Below are positions 1 through 5,395 of a DNA stretch of 20,894 bases, piece after piece (within the stretch, counting starts at the first letter, position 1; every line of letters starts with the position of its first letter). The stretch is from the NCBI GenBank assembly GCA_021158195.1, contig JAGGVA010000008.1:1-20894 (forward strand), written 5' to 3'. The position numbers were made by a program, and so were the translations under genes. The notes under the pieces were generated by a model. The model was not told the origin of the DNA, made no database searches, and was given only the letters and a program-made list of their open reading frames with translations. Source of the stretch: a bacterium (lineage in GTDB: Bacteria > Patescibacteriota > Minisyncoccia > Minisyncoccales > PEYH01).

Positions 1-28
1 GATAAATCTATCTTTCTGGACCTAAATT

Positions 29-49
29 TCAAAAATGGCACATTTTTGA
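29..49. repeat. Short AT-rich inverted repeat near window edge
   Basis: Two perfect 9-bp arms (TCAAAAATG and CATTTTTGA) are separated by GCA. On the minus strand this lies about 70 bp downstream of tRNA-Gly, and it may be a weak hairpin or transcription end. No good T-tract follows on either strand. The rest of 1-120 holds no coding frame that I can support, only this and the palindrome at 66-94. Confidence 0.45.
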
Positions 50-65
50 TTAATTTCATAAAATC

Positions 66-94
66 AATGTAACGAGAACAGTTCTCGTTACATT
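66..94. repeat. Perfect 14-bp palindrome with 1-nt centre
   Basis: The arms AATGTAACGAGAAC and GTTCTCGTTACATT match perfectly around a single A. A one-base centre is typical of an operator for a dimeric regulator, or of a recombination site. On the minus strand it lies 27 bp beyond the 3' end of tRNA-Gly and is followed by GATTTTA, so an intrinsic terminator with a weak U-tract (a 12-bp stem with a 5-nt loop) is also possible. Which role applies cannot be decided without the sequence to the left. Confidence 0.6.
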
Positions 95-120
95 CTATAA
101 GGGTTTCCTATACAATTTTG

Positions 121-182
<62 letters not shown>

Positions 183-192
<10 letters not shown>

Positions 193-920
193 GTTTTAAT
201 CAAATGACTCACCCCCTGAATCCATCCTTTTATTTTCCAAGTCAACTCCGTGCTTGAAATATTAAGATGTAGGGTACCATAAGGCAACCTATGAGGATCT
301 CTTTTTCTCTTGCTTGATCGAGATATTTGGATCTGAGGTTTAGTAAATTGTTTAGATGGTAATCCAGTAATTCTGCTCCAATATTTTATCGCTTTCTTGG
401 TGTCTATCTGAGGATATAAATGAATAGTCGCTCTGATTTTTTCTTTAGGTACCCCACATACCTCCTGAAAAAAGCGGATCATTAGGTGAATTATAAGTGG
501 GTCCGAATTACTCACTCTAACAATATTCTCACTCCTTGTATACCCTTCAGCCCAGTAAATTGCAACAGATAGTAACATAAGGTCTCTTCGCGACAGTGTT
601 CCTAGTTCTTGTAAAATCTTTTTATAAGCCTCCTCCTTCCATTTTTCTTTTCTTTGACTTGCTTCCTGTGAACGAATTTTCGCGTATTGCTTGTTATAAG
701 CAATGATGCCTTTCTTTATCGCCTCCTGAACTTTTCTCTTTATTCTTTCCCGAGCCTTTCTGGAAAGTTTCACTCGTCTAGTCCAATAATATGCTGTACT
801 TTTAGAAACTCTTAAACTTGTAGCAATTTCTTGATACGAATATCCTTTTTGACGAAGTTTAATTGCCTTTAACCGTTTGGTGTGATAGGGGTGAGATAAT
901 CGAACGCTTGGTCTCGACAT
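183..920 (-). CDS. Helix-turn-helix protein with LAGLIDADG-like domain (putative homing-type nuclease)
   Basis: A 245-residue basic protein. Residues 16-50 form a helix-turn-helix of the resolvase/transposase type (KGYSYQEIATSLRVSKSTAYYW). Residues 55-100 are a lysine/arginine-rich helix. Residues 112-240 look like a single LAGLIDADG-type unit: the helix LLSVAIYWAEG at 117-126 ends in an acidic residue where such enzymes hold their metal-binding Asp/Glu, and VSNSDPLIIHLMIRFF follows. I know comparable uncharacterised proteins from Patescibacteria and Actinobacteria only as helix-turn-helix domain proteins; nuclease activity is inferred. It sits between tRNA-Phe and tRNA-Gly, and its TAG stop lies within tRNA-Gly. 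A TATAAT box ends 6 nt before the ATG, so the mRNA may be leaderless. It could instead be a DNA-binding regulator. Confidence 0.75.
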
Positions 921-926
921 TATTTA

Positions 927-955
927 ATTATAAAACATTCGTTCTAATAACGCAA
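927..955 (-). promoter_or_regulatory. Promoter for the helix-turn-helix gene, leaderless type
   Basis: On the minus strand, TTGCGT (955-950) and a perfect TATAAT (932-927) are separated by 17 nt. Only six bases, TAAATA, lie between the -10 box and the ATG at 920, which puts the expected transcription start at or next to the A of the start codon. The -35 box is only a half match to TTGACA. No ribosome-binding site is present or possible. Confidence 0.6.
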
Positions 956-960
956 ATTTG

Positions 961-1032
961 TGCCGGAGCCCAGAGTCGAACTGGGACCTTTGCTTTTTCA
1001 GAGCAACGTGCAGACCGCTACACCACTCCGGC
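961..1032 (-). tRNA. tRNA-Phe(GAA)
   Basis: Acceptor GCCGGAG pairs with CTCCGGC. The anticodon stem is TTGCT/AGCAA with loop CTGAAAA, giving anticodon GAA. The T-arm loop is GTTCGACTC and the discriminator is A. CCA is not encoded. It follows tRNA-Val by only 7 bases, so the two are probably cut from one transcript. Confidence 0.97.
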
Positions 1033-1039
1033 GTTTATG

Positions 1040-1113
1040 TGGGCGGTGGAGGACTCGAACCTCCGACCTTGCGCACGTCAAGCGCACGCTCTAGCCAACT
1101 GAGCTAACCGCCC
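1040..1113 (-). tRNA. tRNA-Val(GAC)
   Basis: Acceptor GGGCGGT pairs with ACCGCCC. The anticodon stem is TGCGC/GCGCA with loop TTGACGT, giving anticodon GAC. The T-loop is GTTCGAGTC and the discriminator is A. CCA is not encoded. Upstream on the minus strand is the seven-copy heptamer array that separates it from tRNA-Leu. Confidence 0.97.
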
Positions 1114-1119
1114 CCGATA

Positions 1120-1168
1120 ATAAACTATAAACTATAAACTATAAACTATAAACTATAAACTATAAACT
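1120..1168. repeat. Tandem array, 7 perfect copies of a 7-bp unit
   Basis: The unit ATAAACT (AGTTTAT on the other strand) repeats without error for 49 bp. It fills nearly all of the spacer between tRNA-Val and tRNA-Leu. A shorter run of the same unit in the opposite orientation lies at 3689-3708, between tyrS and tRNA-Ser. Perfect copies suggest recent slippage or a conserved function; I know of no named family. Confidence 0.9.
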
Positions 1169-1175
1169 GACCCTG

Positions 1176-1260
1176 TGCCGGGGGCGGGAGTTGAACCCGC
1201 ACGGGGAATTACCCCAAGAGATTTTAAGTCTCTCGCGTCTGCCAATTCCGCCACCCCGGC
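1176..1260 (-). tRNA. tRNA-Leu(TAA)
   Basis: An 85-nt tRNA with a long variable arm, as expected for class II tRNAs. Acceptor GCCGGGG pairs with CCCCGGC. The anticodon stem is AGAGA/TCTCT with loop CTTAAAA, giving anticodon TAA (reads UUA and UUG). The discriminator is A. CCA is not encoded. Confidence 0.97.
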
Positions 1261-1264
1261 ATAC

Positions 1265-1320
1265 TCGATATTTCGATATTTCGAAATGTCGATATGTCGA
1301 AATATCGAAATTTCAAATCG
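1265..1320. repeat. Degenerate octamer array TCGAnATn, 7 units
   Basis: Seven contiguous 8-bp units in strict phase: TCGATATT, TCGATATT, TCGAAATG, TCGATATG, TCGAAATA, TCGAAATT and the decayed TCAAATCG. They fill the spacer between tRNA-Leu and tRNA-Cys. The self-complementary TCGA core recurs every 8 bp while positions 5 and 8 vary. A second array of exactly the same unit number and length lies at 16154-16209. Confidence 0.85.
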
Positions 1321-1322
1321 GG

Positions 1323-1394
1323 AGGCCAGGGCGGGACTCGAACCCGCGTATAAGGGTTTTGCAGACCCTTGCCTTACCACTTGGCTACCTGGCC
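1323..1394 (-). tRNA. tRNA-Cys(GCA)
   Basis: Acceptor GGCCAGG pairs with CCTGGCC. The anticodon stem is AGGGT/ACCCT with loop CTGCAAA, giving anticodon GCA. The T-loop is GTTCGAGTC and the discriminator is T (U73, the known identity base for cysteine). CCA is not encoded. It begins 18 bp after the rbfA stop codon and is probably co-transcribed with it. Confidence 0.97.
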
Positions 1395-1412
1395 AAATAA
1401 TCGCGAGCGCTT

Positions 1413-1751
1413 CTAATTATTAGATCTATAATCTATTTCTTGTAAAAGTTCTTCTACTCTTAATCCTTTATCTTCTAAAAAATAAATCTCTGGCACTCTT
1501 TTGATATCCAAACGATGCGCAAGCAAACTCCTTAAATGTCTTTTTTTTTGTAAGAGCAAGTTCAGAATTTCTTTCGTTTTATTGGAAGGGGTAACACCTA
1601 TCAAAATCTTTGCTTTTCTTTTGTCAGGAGAGACAATAACTTTTGTTATAGTAATAAAACTATTTCTTGGGAGATCAATTTCTCTTAAAATGATTTCCCC
1701 CAATTCTTTTTGAATAATGCTGGCAAATTTTTCGATCTTCTTTTGATCCAT
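1413..1751 (-). CDS. rbfA: Ribosome-binding factor A
   Basis: RbfA binds the 30S subunit during late 16S rRNA maturation, near helix 1 and the decoding region. The 112-residue length is normal for the family. The KH-like fold is recognisable from ELGEIILREIDLPRN, the central strand ITITKVIVSPDKRKAKILI and the closing RVPEIYFLEDKGLRVEELLQEI. The ATG directly follows the infB stop codon with no base between (TAAATG), so translation is probably coupled to infB. The infB-rbfA order is conserved across bacteria. No Shine-Dalgarno motif is visible, in keeping with coupling. Confidence 0.95.
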   Translation of the reverse strand: MDQKKIEKFASIIQKELGEIILREIDLPRNSFITITKVIVSPDKRKAKILIGVTPSNKTKEILNLLLQKKRHLRSLLAHRLDIKRVPEIYFLEDKGLRVEELLQEIDYRSNN

Positions 1752-3248
1752 TTAAAATTCTGCTTTCTTTTGCTTAAGAGTAAACGCTACTAAGATATCG
1801 CCTTCTTTTATTTTTGTAGAAGTTTCCAACAAAACACCGATTTCTTCTCCTTGATTTCCCTTTTCAATATCTTTCCTCTCTTTTTGAAGGTTAATGATTT
1901 TACCTTTTCCTATTTTCTTTTCTTCTCTAAAAATTTCTACTTCTAACCCCTTGTACATTTCTCCTTGAAATATTCTTCCTCCTATAATTTGTTTATCTTT
2001 TTCAGAAAGAAATACCGCTAATACTCTTAATTTTCCCACATCCTCTCTGACAACCTGCGATTCAATAATATTTTTGATTATTTCCCTTATTTTTTGGATA
2101 AGATCATAGATTACTTCAAAGATATAAACGTCTACTTTTTTCTGATCTGCAACTTTTTCTGCTTCAGGTAAAATTTTGGTGCGGAATCCAATGATTTTAG
2201 CGTCAGCAGAATCAGCCAAAAGCACATCATCTTCTGTAATATCGCCTACCTCGCTTTTTAAAATGCGAATAAACACTTCTTCTTGGGGGATATTCTCTAT
2301 TGATTTTTCTATTGCTTCAATCGAACCCACTACATCTCCCTTTATTATTAGATTTAAAATTTCTTTTCCTTCTTCTATTAAGTGCGAACTTTGCTTTCTT
2401 TTTTTCTCTTTTTCTCTTTCTTTTATAACAAATTCTTTTGCCTTTTCAAGATTATCAAAAACCATAAAACTTTCCCCAACTTTTGGTACTGATTCAAACC
2501 CTATGATATAAGCCGGCATAGAAGGGCACACTTCTTCTATAGAATTACCTAAAAAATCTTCCAAAATTCTTACTCTACCATATGAACTGGGGGTTGCTAT
2601 TATATCCTGTTTTTTTAATATACCTTCCTTTACTAAAAGAGTGGCTACAGGTCCTCTTCGAGAATCTAAAGAACTCTCTATAACAACACCACTTGCTGGA
2701 ACATCAAGATTCACCTTTTGAGGATGCATCTCTGACACCAAAAGTATCATCTCTAATAAATCATTGATGCCTTGTTTTGTCTTTGCTGAAGTTTCTACAA
2801 CCGGTACATCTCCTCCCATTCCTTCAACAAAAATGCCGTGTTGAGCCAATTCATTCTTAACTCTTTGAGGATTTGATTCGGGTTTGTCTATCTTATTAAT
2901 TGCCACCAAAAAGGGGATTTCTGCTTTTTTAATACATTCATATGCCTCTATGGTTTGGGGTTTTACACCCTCATCTGCAGCAACTACTAAAACAGCGATA
3001 TCTGCCACCTGAGCCCCTCGAGACCTTATAGCAGAAAATGCCTCGTGGCCAGGTGTATCTAAAAATGTAATCTTTTTGCCGCCCTGCTCAACTACATATG
3101 CGCCAATATGCTGAGTAATACCTCCTGATTCTTGGGAGGTAATTTTGAAATCCTTAATTGCTTCTAAAAGCGAAGATTTGCCATGATCTACATGGCCTAA
3201 TATACATACCACTGGTGGTCTTTGGATAATTTGTGCGTTGGTTCTCAT
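1752..3248 (-). CDS. infB: Translation initiation factor IF-2, short form
   Basis: This GTPase places initiator fMet-tRNA on the 30S subunit and promotes subunit joining. All G motifs are present: GHVDHGKS at 18-25, GGITQHIGAY at 42-51, DTPGHEAF at 64-71, NKID at 118-121 and SAK at 154-156. Domain II, domain III and the C-terminal fMet-tRNA-binding barrel follow to residue 498. The long variable N-terminal region is absent (E. coli IF-2 has about 890 residues). The protein opens about ten residues before the G domain, so this is a minimal core rather than a damaged gene. The ATG overlaps by ATGA the ancestral TGA stop of the broken GIY-YIG gene upstream, so its translation was once coupled to that gene. 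Confidence 0.97.
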   Translation of the reverse strand: MRTNAQIIQRPPVVCILGHVDHGKSSLLEAIKDFKITSQESGGITQHIGAYVVEQGGKKITFLDTPGHEAFSAIRSRGAQVADIAVLVVAADEGVKPQTIEAYECIKKAEIPFLVAINKIDKPESNPQRVKNELAQHGIFVEGMGGDVPVVETSAKTKQGINDLLEMILLVSEMHPQKVNLDVPASGVVIESSLDSRRGPVATLLVKEGILKKQDIIATPSSYGRVRILEDFLGNSIEEVCPSMPAYIIGFESVPKVGESFMVFDNLEKAKEFVIKEREKEKKRKQSSHLIEEGKEILNLIIKGDVVGSIEAIEKSIENIPQEEVFIRILKSEVGDITEDDVLLADSADAKIIGFRTKILPEAEKVADQKKVDVYIFEVIYDLIQKIREIIKNIIESQVVREDVGKLRVLAVFLSEKDKQIIGGRIFQGEMYKGLEVEIFREEKKIGKGKIINLQKERKDIEKGNQGEEIGVLLETSTKIKEGDILVAFTLKQKKAEF

Positions 3249-3497
3249 TGTTTTAACGAATTCCTGATAATTTGTTTTAAGGACGCTTTTCCTTTTTTGT
3301 CTTGAAATATCTTTCTCTTCTTAGAGCGTCTTGTTTTACTAAAAAGCTTCATAAAATATTAACCTCAACGGTCGACGAGTTTTTGTTGATGTTACTTCTC
3401 CTGCCTGATGTTTTCTTATCCGTTTCTTTAAGTTAGAAGTAAATCCGATATACAATTTCTTATCTTTTTGACTTTGAAAAATATAGACATAATACAT
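3245..3497 (-). pseudogene. GIY-YIG nuclease (YhbQ-like), broken by two frameshifts
   Basis: Reading from the ATG at 3497 (or 3503) gives MYYVYIFQSQKDKKLYIGFT, then SNLKKRIRKHQAGE and RPLRLIFYEAF. This matches the small single-domain GIY-YIG family: the VYI/YIG pair, the Arg in the following helix and the Glu in FYEAF are all intact. A stop follows in a five-T run. Restoring one T there gives KQDALRRERYFKTKK, and restoring one base in the next A/G run gives GKASLKQIIRNSLKQ, ending at a TGA that overlaps the infB ATG. With both bases restored the gene is 84 codons plus stop, the normal family size. Both lesions are single-base losses in homopolymers, so true decay and sequencing error are both possible. 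Confidence 0.8.
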
Positions 3498-3520
3498 AAT
3501 CATATATTATCTTTGGCGGC

Positions 3521-3572
3521 CCCAACCACGTTGGGTTTAGGGCTCGCCATGCACCCTACGTGGTGCATGGCG
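3521..3572. repeat. GC-rich double hairpin at the 3' end of tRNA-Ser
   Basis: A 5-bp stem (CCCAA at 3521-3525, TTGGG at 3531-3535) is followed by a perfect 11-bp stem (CGCCATGCACC at 3545-3555 and GGTGCATGGCG at 3562-3572) with the 6-nt loop CTACGT. The right arm of the larger stem covers the encoded CCA, the discriminator and the last acceptor base of tRNA-Ser. It is far richer in GC than its surroundings and lacks a T-tract, so it does not look like a standard intrinsic terminator. It may act in 3' processing or be a dispersed repeat. Confidence 0.6.
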
Positions 3573-3657
3573 GTGGGGGTGGGATTCGAACCCACAATCC
3601 CAAAAAATGGGAGCCGCTTTTCGAGAGCGGTGCCTTGCCAGTTCGGCGCACCCCACC
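3571..3657 (-). tRNA. tRNA-Ser(CGA)
   Basis: An 87-nt tRNA with a long variable arm. Acceptor GGTGGGG pairs with CCCCACC. The anticodon stem is CCGCT/AGCGG with loop CTCGAAA, giving anticodon CGA (reads UCG). The discriminator is G, as expected for serine. The next three bases (3570-3568) read CCA, making this the only tRNA of the seven here with an encoded CCA. Confidence 0.96.
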
Positions 3658-3659
3658 TG

Positions 3660-3689
3660 TGAGCAATTTGTTTTCGAAGAAATTGCTCA
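3660..3689. repeat. Hairpin between tyrS and tRNA-Ser
   Basis: Perfect 10-bp arms, TGAGCAATTT and AAATTGCTCA, enclose a 10-nt loop with a TTCGAA core. The hairpin lies between the tyrS stop codon and the 5' end of tRNA-Ser. No T-tract follows on either strand, so an RNA-processing or stability role is more likely than termination. Confidence 0.6.
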
Positions 3690-3708
3690 GTTTATAGTTT
3701 ATAGTTTA
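3689..3708. repeat. Short run of the AGTTTAT heptamer
   Basis: About 2.9 copies of AGTTTAT lie just after the tyrS stop codon. This is the same heptamer as the seven-copy array at 1120-1168, but on the opposite strand. Confidence 0.75.
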
Positions 3709-3711
3709 AGA

Positions 3712-4926
3712 TCAATCCGGGTGATCATTGAAGGTCATTTTGGCGAACTTTAACTTACCAACCTGAACAATCATTCCTTCCTTTACCTTCACAATCTTTT
3801 TCCAATCTTTTTGCACCTCACCATCTATTTTTACCCCTCCTTGAGTTATCAATCTTTTGGCTTCACTTTTAGATTTAGCAAAACCTAATCCCACCAAAAA
3901 ATCGACTATTGGATATTCTTTTTTAGGAGCGAAGAATTTTCTGATTTTCTCTGGCTCCTTCTTTTCTCTAAAAATTCTAATAAATTCTTTTTCGGCTTGG
4001 CATGCTTTGTTTTTGCCATAATAAAATGAAACTATCTCAAAAGCCAAACGCGCTTTCATATCTCTGGGATTTACCTTACCTTCTTTTAATTCTTTTTCGA
4101 TTTCTTTCACTTCTTCGAAAGAAATAGGCGTGCATAGTTCAAAATAGAGAGGAATCAATTCATCCTGCATAGACATTATCTTGCCGTACATATTGTAAGG
4201 ATCTTCAACAATACTTATCATATTATCCCAACTTGTAGACATTTTGCGTCCATCAAGACCAGGAAGCATCTTTAAAGTTATAATATCCTGGGGTTCCTGA
4301 TTATAAATTTCTTGTAAGATTCTGCCCATTTCTAAATTAAACAATTGGTCATATCCGCCTAACTCTATATCTGCCTTAACCATTACTGAATCATAGCCCT
4401 GAAGTATAGGATAAATAATTTCCGGTAAATAAATTGGTTGTTTTTTTGTCCATCGCTGTTTAAAATTTCTTCGATGCACTAACTGTTGGACAGAAAAATT
4501 GTTGGCTATCTTAAAAAAATCTTCCAGTCTCATTTTTGAGAACCACTCCGAATTATATCTTATCTCTGTTTTCTTTATATCTAAAATCTTGGAAAATTGC
4601 TTCAGATAATTGCTCATATTTGCTTTGATTTCCTCTGGCGTTAACCCTCTTCTGCCCTCCGGTTTATCAGAAGGATCACCAATGCGGGCGGTAAAATCGC
4701 CGATAATAATTACTATTTTGTGACCCAATTCTTGAAACGCTTTCAACTTTAAAAGTTGAGCCGCTCTTCCTAAATGAATGTTTGGTCCTGTAGGATCAAC
4801 TCCATGTTTAACTCTTAAAACTTTTCCAGAAAGAAGTTTTTTTGTAAGATGATCTTTGTCAATAATTTTTTCTACTCCTTTTTCTAAAATGTCTTTTATT
4901 TTATCGTCTTTGATTTTTGTCCTCAT
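3712..4926 (-). CDS. tyrS: Tyrosyl-tRNA synthetase
   Basis: This class Ic synthetase attaches tyrosine to tRNA-Tyr in the cytoplasm. The 404-residue length is normal. The Rossmann core has the HIGH-equivalent HLGR at 51-54 after GVDPTGPNI. The tyrosine-binding stretch is around QGYDSVMVKADIELGGYDQ at 176-194. The KMSKS-equivalent reads KMSTS at 228-232, with Thr in place of the second Lys. A C-terminal S4 RNA-binding domain spans about 337-400. The sequence resembles the TyrZ-type bacterial subgroup. A perfect TATAAT box ends 5 nt before the ATG, suggesting a leaderless mRNA besides read-through from tRNA-Arg. No Shine-Dalgarno motif is present. Confidence 0.97.
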   Translation of the reverse strand: MRTKIKDDKIKDILEKGVEKIIDKDHLTKKLLSGKVLRVKHGVDPTGPNIHLGRAAQLLKLKAFQELGHKIVIIIGDFTARIGDPSDKPEGRRGLTPEEIKANMSNYLKQFSKILDIKKTEIRYNSEWFSKMRLEDFFKIANNFSVQQLVHRRNFKQRWTKKQPIYLPEIIYPILQGYDSVMVKADIELGGYDQLFNLEMGRILQEIYNQEPQDIITLKMLPGLDGRKMSTSWDNMISIVEDPYNMYGKIMSMQDELIPLYFELCTPISFEEVKEIEKELKEGKVNPRDMKARLAFEIVSFYYGKNKACQAEKEFIRIFREKKEPEKIRKFFAPKKEYPIVDFLVGLGFAKSKSEAKRLITQGGVKIDGEVQKDWKKIVKVKEGMIVQVGKLKFAKMTFNDHPD

Positions 4927-4931
4927 AGAAA

Positions 4932-4937
4932 ATTATA
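4932..4937 (-). promoter_or_regulatory. -10 box immediately before tyrS
   Basis: A perfect TATAAT on the minus strand, with TTTCT between it and the ATG at 4926. The expected start of transcription is within a base or two of the A of the ATG. No good -35 box lies 17 nt upstream, where the tRNA-Arg 3' end sits, so activity is less certain than for the box at 927-932. Confidence 0.4.
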
Positions 4938-4950
4938 TATAAACGATGAG

Positions 4951-5023
4951 TGCCCCCACCAGGACTCGAACCTGGATCCCAGGCTTAGAAGGCCCGTGCT
5001 CTATCCAGTTGAGCTATGGGGGC
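4951..5023 (-). tRNA. tRNA-Arg(TCT)
   Basis: Acceptor GCCCCCA pairs with TGGGGGC. The anticodon stem is CGGGC/GCCTG (one G-T pair) with loop CTTCTAA, giving anticodon TCT (reads AGA and AGG). The discriminator is A. CCA is not encoded. A TATAAA on the minus strand at 5047-5042 is the only promoter-like element upstream. Confidence 0.97.
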
Positions 5024-5065
5024 GAAGTGATTTCAAACTAGTTTATACTACTTAAAAAGAAATTA

Positions 5066-5395
5066 TTAATCAAGGGGGTGGAGAGGTAGAGGAGCAAAAA
5101 CTTCTTTATATTCTTCTTGTTCGGCTCTCCAAAATTCTTCTTGCCGCTTTCTCGAATATTCTAAAAATTTATTATACTCTTTCTCATTTATCTTCGCCGT
5201 AGGGACAATTATGGATTCATTTTCTTTTTCTGTATTTTCAACATAGCGCCAAAGATAAAGACAAATAAAGCCTGTAATGAGCATGGAAAGCAAAATAAAG
5301 ACCAAAAAATCATGCCGAGCGACAAAATATACTGCCTGGCTTAAAATTTTCTTTGCTTTTTGTTTGTTGAAAGAAATTTTTTTTCTAAAAAACAT
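5066..5395 (-). CDS. Small membrane protein, last gene of pilus operon
   Basis: Not recognised as a named family. From the ATG at 5395 it has 109 residues: a basic N-terminus (FRKKISFNKQKAKK), one transmembrane segment at about 29-51 (FLVFILLSMLITGFICLYLW), then a charged Glu-rich tail ending APLPLHPLD. It overlaps the end of pilO by 11 bp and is probably translationally coupled. The position after PilM-N-O is where Proteobacteria carry PilP, but there is no lipobox and no PilP motif, and a secretin partner would need an outer membrane. It may stabilise the PilN/O ring. A TTG at 5422 in the same frame would add nine residues. Confidence 0.7.
   Translation of the reverse strand: MFFRKKISFNKQKAKKILSQAVYFVARHDFLVFILLSMLITGFICLYLWRYVENTEKENESIIVPTAKINEKEYNKFLEYSRKRQEEFWRAEQEEYKEVFAPLPLHPLD

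Noticed and set aside
863..1102. Plus-strand open frame across tRNA-Phe and tRNA-Val
   Set aside because: It is antisense to two clear tRNA genes and to the start of the helix-turn-helix gene, and its product resembles nothing but translated tRNA.
1265..1320. CRISPR array
   Set aside because: The units are only 8 bp, contiguous and degenerate, with no unique spacers and no cas genes.
1153..1423. Open frames on both strands across tRNA-Leu and tRNA-Cys
   Set aside because: Their coding is explained entirely by the tRNAs and the octamer array, which happens to lack stops in some frames.
3521..3572. Integron attC site
   Set aside because: GTTGGGT and an RYYYAAC-like word occur, but they are not arranged as paired core sites and no integrase or cassette is present.
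3468..3662. Plus-strand open frame over tRNA-Ser
   Set aside because: Antisense to tRNA-Ser, the GC-rich hairpins and the start of the GIY-YIG pseudogene. Not gene-like.
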